Source: Serratia entomophila
GTDB lineage: Bacteria > Pseudomonadota > Gammaproteobacteria > Enterobacterales > Enterobacteriaceae
DNA: 64,000 nucleotides
Direction: 5' to 3'
Assembly (NCBI RefSeq): GCF_021462285.1
Contig: NZ_CP082787.1
Location: 3,224,001 to 3,288,000, forward strand
Position numbers and translations under genes: made by a program. This document shows, piece after piece, positions 1 to 10,555 of this stretch. The notes beneath the pieces were generated by a model. The model made no database searches. It worked only from the letters and a program-made list of their open reading frames with translations, and was not told the DNA's origin. Each line of letters begins with the position of its first letter. Position 1 is the stretch's first letter.

Positions 1-9
1 AAGCCGGCC

Positions 10-1200
10 TTACAGCGCACCGCTGTTCAGGCCAAAAGCGTTAAGCATGGTGCCCAGCTTGGCGGCGGTTTCCGCCCATTCGGACTGCGGCGTCGAGGCT
101 TCGACGATGCCCGCGCCGGCAAACAGCCGCACCCGGTTGCCGCGCAGAATGCCGCTGCGGATGACGATCGCCCACTCGCCGTCGCCGTTGGCGTCGCACC
201 AGCCGACGATGCCGCTGAACAGGCCGCGATCGTACTGCTCCAGTTCGGCGATCAATTGGCGTGCAGTTTCGGTCGGGAAGCCGCACAGCGCAGGCGTCGG
301 GTGCAACAGGCAGGCGAGCTGCATCACGTTAAGCTGCGGGTCCCTCAGCTCGCCGCGAATGCGGGTGGACAGGTGCCACATGGTGCCGGTGCTCATCAGC
401 GAAGGCCCGGAAGGCACGCTGAGCGTGGCGCACAGCGGTGCCAGCCGCCGGCGAATGTCGTCGATCACCAGCCGGTGTTCATATTTGTCTTTGGTTGAAC
501 GCATCAGGCGTTCGCTGCCGATGCGGTCCTGCTGCGCATCCGCCTGGCGGCGCGCCGAGCCCGCCAGCGGATTGGAGTGGATCTCGCCGCCCTGTTTGCG
601 GATCAGCAGTTCCGGGCTGGCGCCGATCAGCACGCCGCCGTCGGCCAGCGGCAGGGAAAAGTGGTAACCGTTCGGGTTCTGCACCATCAGGTTATTGAGG
701 ATCTGATGGCCCGCCACCGGCTGCTCCAGCTCGATCTCCAGAATGCGCGACAGCACCGCCTTGCTCAGCTTGCCCTGTTTAAAACGGCTGACCGCTTCCG
801 CCACCGCATGCTTGAAGCGCGGCTCGTCCGGAATGCTGGTGCAGGCGGTCAACCGGTGCCGCTGCTGCAGCATCGGCCGCGCATCGCGGGTGTAATGATC
901 GTTGGCGACGAACCGGCTCTGTTGCGGTACGTACAGGCAGGAGGGCTGGCGGGTATCGAAAGGAATGGCGCCCACCACCACCGGCGCATCCTGGCCGGCC
1001 TGTTTGGCGCGCTGCAGCGCCTGGCTGATGTTCTGCGCCAGCGCGCTGTCGGCCTGCTCACCGCCGAAGGCCGGCGTCTCGATCCGTTCGAATACGCCAT
1101 CCGCGCTCAGCGAGCGGAACTCCGACTGGTATAAAAAGGTAGATTGCTCTGAGTAAACAAAACCGGGAAAGGTTTCGTTTTCCGTTGTCAATGTAGCCAC
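10..1200 (-). CDS. entC: Isochorismate synthase EntC
   Basis: Converts chorismate to isochorismate, the first committed step to 2,3-dihydroxybenzoate for catecholate siderophores. The 396-residue protein is close to the usual EntC length (about 390) and carries the chorismate-binding enzyme core, including the HPTPALCGFP segment and the C-terminal GAGIVEAS segment. I choose the GTG at 1200 because AAGGAG lies 7 nt before it; an in-frame GTG at 1227 has no such site. A tandem Fur-like sequence sits directly upstream, so iron repression is likely. The rest of the ent-type genes would lie off the left edge. MenF and salicylate-type homologues are the alternatives; the Fur site and entD neighbour favour EntC. 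Confidence 0.9.
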   Translation of the reverse strand: MATLTTENETFPGFVYSEQSTFLYQSEFRSLSADGVFERIETPAFGGEQADSALAQNISQALQRAKQAGQDAPVVVGAIPFDTRQPSCLYVPQQSRFVANDHYTRDARPMLQQRHRLTACTSIPDEPRFKHAVAEAVSRFKQGKLSKAVLSRILEIELEQPVAGHQILNNLMVQNPNGYHFSLPLADGGVLIGASPELLIRKQGGEIHSNPLAGSARRQADAQQDRIGSERLMRSTKDKYEHRLVIDDIRRRLAPLCATLSVPSGPSLMSTGTMWHLSTRIRGELRDPQLNVMQLACLLHPTPALCGFPTETARQLIAELEQYDRGLFSGIVGWCDANGDGEWAIVIRSGILRGNRVRLFAGAGIVEASTPQSEWAETAAKLGTMLNAFGLNSGAL

Positions 1201-1229
1201 AAGACCACTCCTTTGCGTTGCCCGCACTA

Positions 1230-1266
1230 ATGATAATGGTTATGCGAATGATTATCATTAGTTATA
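1230..1266. promoter_or_regulatory. Tandem Fur box before entC
   Basis: Two overlapping AT-rich matches to the 19-bp Fur consensus are visible. Positions 1244-1262 match 14 of 19 bases and positions 1232-1250 match 12 of 19. They lie about 30-60 bp upstream of the chosen entC start, as expected for an iron-repressed siderophore promoter. Confidence 0.8.
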
Positions 1267-1388
1267 ATGATCGGTAAATTACACCGCCGCCCGGCGCGGG
1301 TCAATCACCGTTAGCGTAATAATTAATGAATAAAACGCTCAGGCATGGCAAATTCACGTTACAGTGCAACGCAGATTAATATACTGAT

Positions 1389-2081
1389 TTAACAGTAAAT
1401 AAACGTAGTTACATCGTCACAATCATGCCAGTAGCGGCCCAGAAATCGGCGGCCTGCACGGCACTGCGGGGTGAGTGTCTTAAGCAGTTCTAATTCAAAG
1501 GTCTGGGTTTGCGCATCAATTGCCACCATGCGCGCATCCAAAAAATCAAAGTAGCGGCGCACCTGCGGGTACAGCGCTTTGAACAGGCTCTCCTTGGCGG
1601 AGAACGTCAACGTCAGCATCCGGTTGAACGCCTGCGGCCCGCGGCGCAGCGCGGCGCACTCATCAGCACTGACGATGGCGCCCCACAGCTCTTCCGCGCG
1701 CGCCTGCGGCATCAGCGTCTCCACGTCCAGCCCGACGCCGCCCAGGCCCTTTTCAGGGTGCACCGCGCACAGCGCGGTATCCGCATTGTGGCTCAGCGCG
1801 CCGGCGACGCCCGCCGGCCACCGCGGGGCGCGATCTTCGCCTGGCAGCAGGATAAAACCGCTGAAGCCCAACGGCGCCAGCAGCCGCTGCGCCAGACAGC
1901 GCCCGGCCAAATACTCCGCCCGGCGCTTGGGCACCGCGCGCGCCAGGTGCGCCGGCAGATCGAGGCCCGCCTCGCGAAAGCGCTCGTCACGATAGTCCGC
2001 CAGTGAAAAACGGCAACGCGCCACCTGCCCAGGGTAATCAGCCAGGTTAAAAAGTTCGATATCGCGGATAAAAGCGGGCAA
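1389..2081 (-). CDS. entD: 4'-phosphopantetheinyl transferase EntD
   Basis: Transfers 4'-phosphopantetheine from CoA to a serine of carrier proteins, activating the siderophore synthetase. The 230-residue protein has the EntD/Sfp hallmarks: SHNADTALCAV in the middle, GLDVE with magnesium-binding acids, and FSAKESLFKALYP. The start appears to be TTG at 2081, with AAGGA about 8 nt upstream. It reads toward entC, with a 188-bp gap that holds the Fur box, so entC also has its own promoter. Inference: this enzyme could also activate the acyl carrier protein encoded near 52.5 kb, although AcpS is equally possible. Confidence 0.9.
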   Translation of the reverse strand: MPAFIRDIELFNLADYPGQVARCRFSLADYRDERFREAGLDLPAHLARAVPKRRAEYLAGRCLAQRLLAPLGFSGFILLPGEDRAPRWPAGVAGALSHNADTALCAVHPEKGLGGVGLDVETLMPQARAEELWGAIVSADECAALRRGPQAFNRMLTLTFSAKESLFKALYPQVRRYFDFLDARMVAIDAQTQTFELELLKTLTPQCRAGRRFLGRYWHDCDDVTTFIYC

Positions 2082-2149
2082 CGAGAGGTTCCTTGAACAA
2101 TGCGCAGAGCGATGATTTTAGCCCCGGCGCTCCCCGGCAACAACGACTA

Positions 2150-2179
2150 TTCCTCTCCCCCGCCGCCGGGGGAGAGGAA
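2150..2179. terminator. Hairpin between agp and entD
   Basis: A perfect 12-bp inverted repeat (2150-2161 with 2168-2179) and a 6-nt loop lie just past the agp stop. There is no good T-run, so termination is not certain; it may be an mRNA 3' stabiliser. Confidence 0.45.
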
Positions 2180-2185
2180 CGCAGC

Positions 2186-3415
2186 TTACAGAATGCCCTT
2201 CATGGTTTTTTCAAAATCGCTCCAGGCGCAGAAGCCGTCCTTGTCGATTGGGCAGCCTTTCAGCGCCAGGGTCACGCGCTGCGGCGGGTTTTGCAGCGTC
2301 AGCGGCGTGGCTTTGCGCAGTTGATCGGTAGACTGGTAAACGTATTCAATCTTCAGCAGCTCGCGGTCATTCTGCTTGTCATGCCAGCGCTGGAACACCA
2401 GCTTGCCGCCGATCGGCGTTTTCTCGTACTGCAGCGGCAGTTGATACGGCTGGAACTGCATCGCCGACAGCAGCGAAGCGATATTCGAATCGTGGCCGAC
2501 CAGCACCGTCAGCTTGGGCGCATCCGGTTTGCGTTCGCCGAGCAGCGCGCCGTTGATGTAGGTCAGCAACGGTTTGGCGACGTTCTGCGCCACCACCGGC
2601 GAGGTGAACAGCGAGTCCTGATAGCCGTCTTTCAGCTGCGCCAGCTGCTTCCACTGGTGCGGGGTGACAATTTTGCCCCAGGCCACGTCCTTGAGCGGGA
2701 AACCTTCGTAATACTGCAGCATAAAGGCGTCCACCAGCGAGTTGCCCACCCGCAGCGGCCCGGCCACGCCCGGCTCCTTGCCCGGCACCGCGCTTAGGAT
2801 GCTGGCCTCTTTGGTCAGATCGCAGTGCCGGTCGGTTTTGCAGGCGCTGGAATCTTTATAATCGACGATTTTCGCCAGCTGCCGGTAAGACGCGTCCAGC
2901 TTCAGCGAGGCCAGTTTGGCGTTCATCGCCGCCAGCGCCTGTTGATTGAAGGCTGCGCTGCCGTCGGTGATGACCGGGTTGAAGGTCGGGTCCATCTCGC
3001 CCATTTTTTCCTGATGGTGCACGCTGACGTCGCAACCGGGGAAAGCGCCGTTGCTGAAGAACTGCGCGGTGGCCACCGTGCGCTGCAGGCTGTTGGCGTA
3101 TACGTACAGGCTGCCGGCGGCCGGGCAGCCTTCCTGCGGCAGCAGGCCGGTCTGCTTCAGCCAGGCGTTGAAGTAGTGCCCCATATACACTTCCAGCACC
3201 CCGCCCTTGGTGGTCAGCAGCCCGCCCGGCGTTTCCCATGCCGGCCAGGCCCGCGGCGTGGACTGCGCCAGCACGCTGCCGTTATTGGCCAACGGCGCGC
3301 GCAGGTTGTGGCGGCTCATCACCAGCACCTGCTCCAGCTGATAGCCGTCGGTTGCCCCCCATACGGTCCCGGTGAACAACAAAGGCAGGCACAGCAATAA
3401 CGTTTTTTTTCTCAT
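2186..3415 (-). CDS. agp: Periplasmic glucose-1-phosphatase (histidine acid phosphatase)
   Basis: Hydrolyses glucose-1-phosphate, and phytate in relatives, in the periplasm. The 409-residue length fits Agp (E. coli 413). A signal peptide runs to about residue 21 (VWGA). The histidine acid phosphatase motif is present as RHNLRAP with the nucleophile His36, the Agp variant of RHGxRxP. The proton-donor HD pair is in VGHDSN. ATG at 3415 begins a typical signal peptide. The same frame stays open far upstream through citT, but that extension is antisense-type noise. It lies behind citT with a hairpin between them, so it is probably a separate unit. Confidence 0.92.
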   Translation of the reverse strand: MRKKTLLLCLPLLFTGTVWGATDGYQLEQVLVMSRHNLRAPLANNGSVLAQSTPRAWPAWETPGGLLTTKGGVLEVYMGHYFNAWLKQTGLLPQEGCPAAGSLYVYANSLQRTVATAQFFSNGAFPGCDVSVHHQEKMGEMDPTFNPVITDGSAAFNQQALAAMNAKLASLKLDASYRQLAKIVDYKDSSACKTDRHCDLTKEASILSAVPGKEPGVAGPLRVGNSLVDAFMLQYYEGFPLKDVAWGKIVTPHQWKQLAQLKDGYQDSLFTSPVVAQNVAKPLLTYINGALLGERKPDAPKLTVLVGHDSNIASLLSAMQFQPYQLPLQYEKTPIGGKLVFQRWHDKQNDRELLKIEYVYQSTDQLRKATPLTLQNPPQRVTLALKGCPIDKDGFCAWSDFEKTMKGIL

Positions 3416-3528
3416 CCGCAGAGGCTCCCGGAAAGTGATTATTTTTAATGTGTTAGCTTTCGCCCGGCTATGATGGCGGGGTTGGTCGACCAAGTGTGTG
3501 ATGGGGTTCACGGGAAAAGATCGTACCA

Positions 3529-3550
3529 GCGGCCATCTTCCGATGGCCGC
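3529..3550 (-). terminator. Likely terminator of the cit operon
   Basis: A 9-bp GC-rich perfect stem (3529-3537 with 3542-3550) and a 4-nt loop lie 12 nt past the citT stop. In the leftward direction a short T-rich stretch follows a few bases later. It separates citT from agp. Confidence 0.55.
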
Positions 3551-3561
3551 CGCAGGTGAGT

Positions 3562-5025
3562 TTAGAACCACAGGCGCATGATCGGCCAGCCGATCAGCAA
3601 CAGCGCGGCGATGTACACCACGCCGAGGATGCCCCCCAGCCGCCAGTAATCTTTCGATTTCACGTAGCCGCAGCCGTAGATGATCACCCCCGGGCCGGTG
3701 GCGTACGGCGTCAGCACGCCCATGATGCCGATCGACAACACCAGCAGCATCGACAGCTGCTCCATCGGCACGCCCGGCAACCCCTTGCCCACCGCCAGGA
3801 TCACCGGCAACAGGGTGGCGGTATGCGCCGACAGGCTGGCGAACAGGTAGTGGGCGAAATAGAACACCAGCACCAGCGCCACCACCGTCATGTTGGGCGA
3901 GAAACCGCCCAGGTGGGTGCTCATGGTCTGGGCGAACCAGTCGATAAAGCCGGAGCGGGTCAGGCCGTTGGCCATCACCACCAGCGTCGCCAGATTGACC
4001 AGGGTGTTCCAGGCGCTGGAATATTTGGTGATGTCCTTCCACGAGACCACGTGCAGCGCCAGCATCAGCGACACCGCCAACAGGCACACCGCGGTGGCGT
4101 CCAGCACCTTGCCGCCGAACACCCACAGGCACAGGCTGAACAGCACCAGGCCGATCAGGGTGTACTCCTTGCGCGTCAGCTTGCCCATTTCGCCCAGCGC
4201 GGTGTTGGCCCAGGCCGCCACTTCGCTGCTGTGGGTCACCCCCGGCTTGTACAGGCAGTAAGAAATCAGCGGCGCGACGATCAGCAGCAGCAGGCCGACC
4301 GGCAGGAACGCCAGGAACCACTGCATCCAGCTGATGTGCACCCCGGCGATTTTGCCGACGAACTCGATGCCCAGCACGTTGGGCGCCGCGCCGGTCACGA
4401 ACATCGAGGAGCTGATGCTGGTGCCCACCACCATCATCCACATCAGGTAGCCGCCGATGCGTCGCGAAGAGGGATCGTTGGGGAAGGAATCGAACAGCGG
4501 CGGCAGGTTTTTCACCACCGGGAACACCGTACCGCCGGTGCGGGCGGTATTGGACGGGGTGAACGGCGCCAGCAGGATGTCGATGATCACCACCGCATAG
4601 CCCAGCGTCAGGGTGCGCTTGCCCATAAACTTCACCAGGAACAGCGCGATGCGCCGCCCCAGCCCGGTGGCCTCGTAGCCCAGCGCGAAGATAAAGGCGC
4701 CGAACACCAGCCAGACGGTGGTGCTGGAGAAGCCCGCCAGCCCCCATTTTAGCGCTTCCTTGCCCGCTTTGAAGCCAGGCTCGGCCAGTTCCTGCGCGCC
4801 GAACAGCACCCAGTTGGCGCTCAGCACGCTGACGGTCACGGCGATAAAGCTGATGGCGGTGGCGGGGATCGGCTCCAGAATCATGCCGACGATCATCGCC
4901 ACGAAAATGGCGAAGTAGCGCCAGGCCTGCGGCGGCATGCCGTCGGGCACCGGTATCAACAGCAGGATCGCGAGCACCGCCAGCGGCGCTATCGCTTTCC
5001 AGATTTTTTCCTGGGTTTGGGACAT
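3562..5025 (-). CDS. citT: Citrate/succinate antiporter CitT (DASS family)
   Basis: Inner-membrane divalent anion:sodium symporter family carrier, expected to import citrate in exchange for succinate during anaerobic citrate fermentation. The 487-residue protein is strongly hydrophobic with about 12 membrane segments. It shows family signatures such as [16 protein letters not shown] and a matching C-terminal [10 protein letters not shown] segment (the two SNT/TAT-like hairpin regions). It is the last gene of the citCDEFXG-T operon, 18 bp after citG, the same order as in E. coli. Position and family together make the substrate call strong. Confidence 0.92.
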   Translation of the reverse strand: MSQTQEKIWKAIAPLAVLAILLLIPVPDGMPPQAWRYFAIFVAMIVGMILEPIPATAISFIAVTVSVLSANWVLFGAQELAEPGFKAGKEALKWGLAGFSSTTVWLVFGAFIFALGYEATGLGRRIALFLVKFMGKRTLTLGYAVVIIDILLAPFTPSNTARTGGTVFPVVKNLPPLFDSFPNDPSSRRIGGYLMWMMVVGTSISSSMFVTGAAPNVLGIEFVGKIAGVHISWMQWFLAFLPVGLLLLIVAPLISYCLYKPGVTHSSEVAAWANTALGEMGKLTRKEYTLIGLVLFSLCLWVFGGKVLDATAVCLLAVSLMLALHVVSWKDITKYSSAWNTLVNLATLVVMANGLTRSGFIDWFAQTMSTHLGGFSPNMTVVALVLVFYFAHYLFASLSAHTATLLPVILAVGKGLPGVPMEQLSMLLVLSIGIMGVLTPYATGPGVIIYGCGYVKSKDYWRLGGILGVVYIAALLLIGWPIMRLWF

Positions 5026-5043
5026 GGGGATTTCTCCTGAAAG

Positions 5044-5925
5044 TTATGATTCCTGGTCACCCGGCTGCGGCAGTTGCGCCAGCAGCCAGGTCACGATCAA
5101 CAGGTCGGCGCTGCCGCCGGGGCTGAGATTGCGGGCGATGCACTCGGCGTCGAAGCGCTGCATGTCCTGCGCGCCGTTCTGCGCCAGCAGCGCGGCGGCG
5201 CGCCGCTGCAGCCAGCGCAAGCCGCCGATGCCGCCGCGCGAGGCGACGTTGGTGTCGTCGTTGTGGGCCATCAGCCACAGCAGGCTGTCCGTCAACGCCC
5301 GTTGTTCGCCCTGTCCCGCCGCCATGCGCCGCCGATACAGCGGCAGCGCGCCGGCGATCGCCAACCGGAAACCGGACTCCGCCTCACCGCGCGCCCCGCT
5401 CAGGCCGTGGGCGGCGAACAGCCGCTGGCCGGCGGTTTGCCCGGCGTTGTTGCGCCGCAGTTCGTTCGCCACCAGCCCCTGGCACATCGCCGCGGTTTCG
5501 GCGCACAGCGTTTCGGCGCTTATCGCACGGCGCTGCTGGTGCAGGCGGCCGAAGGCGGCGCACAGCAGGCCGAGCGAAAACACGCTGCCTTTGTGGGTGT
5601 TGACGCCGCCGGTCGCGCGGAACATGTGGTTTTCACAGGCCAGGCCGAGCGGCCGCAGCCGCGCCAGCTGGTGTTCCACCGGCAGCGTGGCGTCTTCGCG
5701 GCCCTGGCGGATAAAGCGCGGCAGCCACGGGCCGATGGCGCGGGCGCTGCGGTAGAAATGGCCGAGATCCATATCGCGGTGCGCGCCGCTGTTGTGGCGA
5801 TCCACCAGCCCCGGCTTGGGCGTGAGGTTGACCTCCACCAGCAGCGCGCGGTAGGCGGCGCGGGCGAAGTCGCAGGCCGGCTGCGGCGCTGGCGAAGGCG
5901 AATTAACCGGCTGAGAGCGCATCAT
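5044..5925 (-). CDS. citG: Triphosphoribosyl-dephospho-CoA synthase CitG
   Basis: Makes 2'-(5''-triphosphoribosyl)-3'-dephospho-CoA, the precursor of the citrate lyase prosthetic group, from dephospho-CoA and ATP. The family segments [19 protein letters not shown] and [13 protein letters not shown] are clear. I start it at 5925, where two ATG codons follow AAGGAGG; an in-frame GTG at 5946 is less likely. It overlaps the citX end by about 20 nt, a sign of translational coupling. It is a separate gene here, as in E. coli, rather than fused to CitX. Confidence 0.93.
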   Translation of the reverse strand: MMRSQPVNSPSPAPQPACDFARAAYRALLVEVNLTPKPGLVDRHNSGAHRDMDLGHFYRSARAIGPWLPRFIRQGREDATLPVEHQLARLRPLGLACENHMFRATGGVNTHKGSVFSLGLLCAAFGRLHQQRRAISAETLCAETAAMCQGLVANELRRNNAGQTAGQRLFAAHGLSGARGEAESGFRLAIAGALPLYRRRMAAGQGEQRALTDSLLWLMAHNDDTNVASRGGIGGLRWLQRRAAALLAQNGAQDMQRFDAECIARNLSPGGSADLLIVTWLLAQLPQPGDQES

Positions 5926-6451
5926 CGAGCCTCCTTGCCATTTCACTCAGCAGCTCATCGCTGCCGTGGCGCCGCTGACGGGCGCAGATCCTGGCCGGCT
6001 GGCCGCACAGCAGGCAGCGGCGCGCCGGCAGGCCAACGTCGCGCCGCGACAGAATGCGCCCCTGCGGATTGATCACATCGATGTCCCACAGCCGGCCTAT
6101 CGGCTGGCGCGCTTCCAGCTGCATGGCGCAGCCCTTAACCCGCAGAGCGTCGACCGGCAGCGCCAGATAGCCTTCGCAACCGGTCGACAGCGCCAGCGTT
6201 TCGGCCTGCAGGCAGCGCCAGCCCTGCTCGGCCAACAGCCGCTGCAGCGCCCGCCACCCCAGGTTGAAGACGCCGCGCGTCAGGGCGCTGTCTTTCACCG
6301 GCCCCGGCGCCACCAGCGTCAGCACCAGCAGCGTGCAGCTATGGCGCGCCAGCCACGCCTGCTGGCGGGCCTGGCGGCATTCGCGGCTGGCCAACAGCGC
6401 CGGCAGGCTCACCGCGCGGTTGGCGGCTAAACGCGGATCGACGGCGGCCAT
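5903..6451 (-). CDS. citX: Apo-citrate lyase phosphoribosyl-dephospho-CoA transferase CitX
   Basis: Attaches the phosphoribosyl-dephospho-CoA group made by CitG to the serine of the CitD carrier protein (holo-citrate lyase synthase). The 182-residue length fits CitX. The conserved [11 protein letters not shown] and [17 protein letters not shown] segments are present. It starts 3 nt after the citF stop and overlaps citG, consistent with one polycistron. Confidence 0.92.
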   Translation of the reverse strand: MAAVDPRLAANRAVSLPALLASRECRQARQQAWLARHSCTLLVLTLVAPGPVKDSALTRGVFNLGWRALQRLLAEQGWRCLQAETLALSTGCEGYLALPVDALRVKGCAMQLEARQPIGRLWDIDVINPQGRILSRRDVGLPARRCLLCGQPARICARQRRHGSDELLSEMARRLDDALSAG

Positions 6452-6454
6452 GGC

Positions 6455-7963
6455 TTACTCCGCCACCTGGTGAACCACGTCGATCACCGAGCCATCGCGG
6501 TAGCGCACCACCGCCACCACCTTGTCGGTGAAGGCGATCGGCGCCGGTTCGCCGGTCAGCTGCAGCGCACGCTGGCGCAGCCAGTCGATGCTCACCACCG
6601 GCAGCCCGGCCTGCCGCAGGCGTTGCGCCAGCTCCGGCCGCGCCGGGTTGACGGCGATGCCGTGGTCGGTCACCAGAATGTCGATGCTCGAGCCCGGGGT
6701 AACGCAGGTGGTCACCTGCTCGACCAGCGTCGGGATGCGCCCGCGCACCAGCGGCGCCACGACGATCGCCAGCCGGGCGGCGGCGGCGGTATCGCAGTGG
6801 CCACCGGAAGCGCCGCGCAGCACGCCGTCCGAGCCGGTCAGCACGTTGACGTTAAAGCCGGTGTCGATCTCGAGCGCGCTCAGCACCACCACGTCCAGCC
6901 GATCGACCGAGGCGCCCTTGGAACTGAAGTTGGCGTATTGGTTGGCGCTGATTTCGATGTGGCTGGGGTTGCGCGCCAGCGACATCGCCGCCGCGCGGTC
7001 AAAGCTCTGAACGTCCAACAGCTTGCCGATCAGCCCTTTCTCATGCAGGTCCACCATGGTCGAGGTGATGCCGCCAAGCGCGAAGCCGGCGCGAATGCCG
7101 CGCGCGCGCATCTTGTCCTCCAGAAAACGCGTTACCGCCAGCGAGGCACCGCCGGTGCCGGTCTGCAGCGAGAAGCCTTCGGTGAAGTAGCCGGAACCGG
7201 CGATCACCTCGGCAGCGCGGCGGGCGATCAGCAGCTCGCGCGGGTTGGAGGTCATGCGCGTGGCGTCGGCGCCGATCTTGTCGGCGTCGCCCACCCGCTC
7301 CAGCTGCACGATCAGATCCACCCGATCCTGCGCCAGGCTGGCCGGATGATGCGGATACGGCAGGATTTGCTCGGTCAGCAGCACCAGGGTGCCGGCCGCT
7401 TCGGCATCCACCCGCGCATAGCCGAGCGAGCCGCAGCAGGCCTCGCCGCTGTAACCGTTGGCGTTGCCGAACTCATCGCAGGCCGGCACCCCAAGGAAGG
7501 CGACGTCGATGTTCAGCTCGCCGGATTCGATCAGGTTGACCCGCCCGCCGTGGGAGTGGATCTGCACCGGCTCCGTCAGCAGGCCGCGCGAGACGGCGTC
7601 CGCCAGTGGCCCGCGCAGGCCGGAGGTGTAAATGCGGCTCACCACGCCGTTGCGGATATGTTCAACCAACGGTGCATGGCAATCGGTCAGCGAGCTGGAG
7701 GCCAGCGTCAGGTGGCGAAAGCCCATCGCCGCCAGCGTTTCCATCACCTGGTTCAGCGCCAGGTCGCCGCCGCGAAACGCATGGTGGAACGAGATGGTCA
7801 TGCCGTCCTGCAGCCCGCTGCGGCGCACCGCCTCCTGCAGCGAATCGCAGCGTTTGAGATCGCGCGGTTTGCGCGCCTGCAGGTTGGCCTTGGAAACGTC
7901 CTGATAGCCCGGCAGATCCGCCGGGTTGGCGAAGGTCATCAATCGTTGTTGGCGGTTCATCAT
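6455..7963 (-). CDS. citF: Citrate lyase alpha subunit (citrate:acetyl-ACP transferase)
   Basis: Exchanges the acetyl thioester on the CitD carrier arm for citrate, giving citryl-ACP. The 502-residue protein fits CitF (about 505-510) and contains [17 protein letters not shown] near the N terminus and [18 protein letters not shown] in the middle, typical of this CoA-transferase-like family. The start at 7963 is the first of two ATG codons after GGGGAGGAAGC and overlaps the citE stop. Confidence 0.95.
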   Translation of the reverse strand: MMNRQQRLMTFANPADLPGYQDVSKANLQARKPRDLKRCDSLQEAVRRSGLQDGMTISFHHAFRGGDLALNQVMETLAAMGFRHLTLASSSLTDCHAPLVEHIRNGVVSRIYTSGLRGPLADAVSRGLLTEPVQIHSHGGRVNLIESGELNIDVAFLGVPACDEFGNANGYSGEACCGSLGYARVDAEAAGTLVLLTEQILPYPHHPASLAQDRVDLIVQLERVGDADKIGADATRMTSNPRELLIARRAAEVIAGSGYFTEGFSLQTGTGGASLAVTRFLEDKMRARGIRAGFALGGITSTMVDLHEKGLIGKLLDVQSFDRAAAMSLARNPSHIEISANQYANFSSKGASVDRLDVVVLSALEIDTGFNVNVLTGSDGVLRGASGGHCDTAAAARLAIVVAPLVRGRIPTLVEQVTTCVTPGSSIDILVTDHGIAVNPARPELAQRLRQAGLPVVSIDWLRQRALQLTGEPAPIAFTDKVVAVVRYRDGSVIDVVHQVAE

Positions 7964-8880
7964 GCTTCCTCCCCGTGCTGCGCCGGTTCTTCCCGTAAGC
8001 CGGACAGCGCGGCGCGCTCCAGCACCAGCCGGGCGCGTTCAATCACCGGGCTGTCGACCATTTTTCCGTTGAGCGACACCACGCCGCGCCCTTCCCGCTC
8101 CGCCGCTTCGGCGGCGTCCACCACCCGCTGGGCGTGCGCCACCTCTTTGGCGGTCGGCGCGTACAGGTTGTGCAGCAGCTCAATCTGGCGCGGGTTGATC
8201 AGCGATTTGCCGTCGAAGCCGAGCTGTTTGATCAGCGCCGCCTCCTGCAGGAAACCGGCCTCATTGTTGGCATCTGAATAGACGGTGTCGAACGCCTGAA
8301 TGCCGGCGGCGCGCGCCGCCTGCAGCAGCGAGCAGCGGGCGAACAGCAGCTCGATGCCCTGCGGCGAACGCTCGGTGCGTAGGTTGCGCACGTAGTCTTC
8401 CGCCCCCAGCGCAATGCCTATCAGGCGCGGCGAAGCCTGAGCGATCGCCACCGCGTTGGTGATGCCCTGCGCCGATTCGATCGCCGCCAGCAGGCCGGTG
8501 CTGCCCACCGGGCGGCCGCAGTCGGCCTCGATGGCGGCGATTTCCCGCGCCATGTCGATGACGTCCTGCGCGCTGTCGGTCTTCGGCAGCCGCACGATGT
8601 CCGCCCCGCCGCGCACCACCGCCTGCAAATCCGCCAGGCCGTAGGCGGAGTCCAGCGCGTTGACCCGCACGATGGTTTCCACCTCCCGATACAGCGGGTG
8701 CTGCAGCGCGTGATACACCAGCCGCCGCGCGGCGTCTTTCTCGCGCAGAATGACCGAGTCTTCCAGATCGAACATCAGCGCATCGGCCTGGTAGATAAAG
8801 GCGTTGCTGACCATCGCCGCATTGGCGCCCGGCACGAACAGCATGCTGCGGCGCAGCCGGGTTTTATTCAGCGTCTTCAT
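7960..8880 (-). CDS. citE: Citrate lyase beta subunit (citryl-ACP lyase)
   Basis: Cleaves citryl-ACP to oxaloacetate and acetyl-ACP. The 306-residue HpcH/HpaI-type TIM-barrel protein starts with [11 protein letters not shown]. It has the metal-binding and substrate segments FDLEDSV and the Glu of AAIESAQGI and the Asp of LGAEDYV. Overlaps at both ends (17 nt with citD, ATGA type with citF) show tight coupling in the operon. Confidence 0.95.
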   Translation of the reverse strand: MKTLNKTRLRRSMLFVPGANAAMVSNAFIYQADALMFDLEDSVILREKDAARRLVYHALQHPLYREVETIVRVNALDSAYGLADLQAVVRGGADIVRLPKTDSAQDVIDMAREIAAIEADCGRPVGSTGLLAAIESAQGITNAVAIAQASPRLIGIALGAEDYVRNLRTERSPQGIELLFARCSLLQAARAAGIQAFDTVYSDANNEAGFLQEAALIKQLGFDGKSLINPRQIELLHNLYAPTAKEVAHAQRVVDAAEAAEREGRGVVSLNGKMVDSPVIERARLVLERAALSGLREEPAQHGEEA

Positions 8881-9175
8881 CTTTCGCCTCCCAGGGCAGT
8901 GGCTCGCCGCCGCTCGCGCGCATCAGCGCGGTTTCCAGCCGGGCGCGCAGCACGCAGTCCAGCGCGCCCTTGTCGTCGATCATCACCTGCACCGGCTCCA
9001 CCTGATAACGCTGCAGCACCTCCAACAGAGTGCGGCGGATGGCGGCGCCAAACTGCTTCTCTACGCTGCTGGCGATCAGCAGATCGTGCTGCGGCCCCTC
9101 GGCCGGCGCGATGCGCACCATGACATCGCTGGATTCCAGCGTGCCGGCCATTGCTTCTCGGATAATTTTCATCAT
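8864..9175 (-). CDS. citD: Citrate lyase gamma subunit (acyl carrier protein)
   Basis: Small carrier subunit bearing the phosphoribosyl-dephospho-CoA arm on which acetyl and citryl groups ride. The 103 residues fit CitD (about 98). The prosthetic-group serine is in the GTLESSD segment near residues 12-18. Two ATG codons are adjacent (9175 and 9172), after CAGGTGA; the second has the more usual spacing. The first overlaps the citC stop. Confidence 0.93.
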   Translation of the reverse strand: MMKIIREAMAGTLESSDVMVRIAPAEGPQHDLLIASSVEKQFGAAIRRTLLEVLQRYQVEPVQVMIDDKGALDCVLRARLETALMRASGGEPLPWEAKDEDAE

Positions 9176-10242
9176 TCACCTGATTGTGCGGACTCAAAGG
9201 GATGCGGGGCCGCCTTGGCCCGGCGCTGCGTTTGCAGATCCTGCAGGTAGTACAGGGTGTCCGGCGGCACCAGCGGCGCGGCGGCGTGAAAGTCCCCCGC
9301 CGCCAGCAGCTTGCGCACCCAGGAGGCGGAGATCGCCGTGCCCTGATACTGCAAACGCTCAATTTCCACCAGCGCGATCGGCGGGCTGGGCAGCGCCGGC
9401 GTTTCCAGCCAATAGCGCATGTCGCGGTTGTATTTCGCGGTCACCGCGCAGAAGGGTTCGTTGCCGACAAAGCGGTGGGTAATGCCCAGCGCCGGCGCCA
9501 GATGCTGGCGGAAGATTTTCAGATCGATTTCGGTGTAGCAGTCGTCGGCCACGCCCTGATCCTTGATGAAATAACAGGGGAAGGTGGCGCGCGAAATCAC
9601 GTACTGCGAGCCTTCATGTACCGTGAGGTTGGGGATATCGGCGGTGCCGGCCAGCACCAGCCGCCGCCGGTCTTCATAGCTGAAGCGCGAGGTGTTCTCT
9701 TTGACCAAAAACAGATGCAGCCAGTCGCACCGCTTCGCCGCCTGGCGCACCAGATACTGGTGCCCGCGGGTAAAGGGGTTGGCGTTCATCACGATGCTGC
9801 CGATGGTGTCGCCCGGCCGGCGCTGCGCCGCCAACTGGGCCGCATAGCGTTTCAGGCGGCACGGGCTGTTTTCCATCAGCACCACGATGCCGGGCACGGT
9901 GGCGATCGGGTAAAAACCGCACTGGCGGAACAGCGGCTCGTTCTGCACCTTGGTGTAGATAAACAGCTGGGTGTGATGGCGCTCATAGGCCAGGTTGACC
10001 AATTCGGTCGCCAGCGCCAACGCCAGCCCTTCCCCGCGCATCTGCGGGCTAATGGCGACGCATTTGATAATATTGTCGGCGATGCCGCCGCAGGCGAGTA
10101 ATTTCTCGTTTTGGGTCACGGTAATAAAAACCTCTACCGTGGTATCTATATTCAGATCGTTGCTGCGCAGAAATGCGTTTATCGCCGCTATGCTTTTATG
10201 GTCCGATCTTTTCACCCGATTAAATACGGCATCGCCTAACAT
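9172..10242 (-). CDS. citC: [Citrate (pro-3S)-lyase] ligase CitC
   Basis: Acetylates the thiol of the citrate lyase prosthetic group with ATP and acetate, switching the enzyme on. The 356-residue protein has an N-terminal GNAT-like region (about residues 1-130) and a C-terminal nucleotidyltransferase domain with the [18 protein letters not shown] signature carrying the HxGH-like motif. It is the first gene of the operon and faces the divergent response regulator gene across an AT-rich promoter region. Confidence 0.95.
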   Translation of the reverse strand: MLGDAVFNRVKRSDHKSIAAINAFLRSNDLNIDTTVEVFITVTQNEKLLACGGIADNIIKCVAISPQMRGEGLALALATELVNLAYERHHTQLFIYTKVQNEPLFRQCGFYPIATVPGIVVLMENSPCRLKRYAAQLAAQRRPGDTIGSIVMNANPFTRGHQYLVRQAAKRCDWLHLFLVKENTSRFSYEDRRRLVLAGTADIPNLTVHEGSQYVISRATFPCYFIKDQGVADDCYTEIDLKIFRQHLAPALGITHRFVGNEPFCAVTAKYNRDMRYWLETPALPSPPIALVEIERLQYQGTAISASWVRKLLAAGDFHAAAPLVPPDTLYYLQDLQTQRRAKAAPHPFESAQSGE

Positions 10243-10555
10243 GATACGCTCTCTGGGTTAACTGACAAATAACAAATGAAATACAAAAAGATATTTTAAT
10301 TAACATCAGTAATGGCAATTAAAACCTTAAAAACCATTAAGATAAAATCACCCTCACGTTCGATGAATCCATGGTAAGCAGAAAAAAAACGCGGATTATT
10401 GACCTATTTCACAAACCGATCCCGGTTAATAAGTTATTTAATGTTCTTTATTTGCTTAATTAATCTTATGGTGTTTATTATTGAGATAATCTTTATTTGG
10501 CGCCGCAATTCACTTACATTCGCTTAGCATTTTTATTGCAATTACGGGTCGCACT
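10243..10555. promoter_or_regulatory. Divergent promoter region of citC and dpiA
   Basis: A 313-bp strikingly AT-rich stretch separates citC from the response regulator gene. CitB/DpiA proteins bind AT-rich DNA in such intergenic regions, so this is the likely control region of both units. One stretch near 10398-10414 (TTGACCTATTTCACA) partly resembles a CRP site, without certainty. I see no open frame here that would encode a sensor kinase. Confidence 0.6.

Noticed and set aside
2186..4747. A single 853-codon open frame that would fuse agp to sequence antisense-framed within citT
   Set aside because: Agp has its own start and signal peptide at 3415; the upstream part is an off-frame reading of citT and has no domain of its own.
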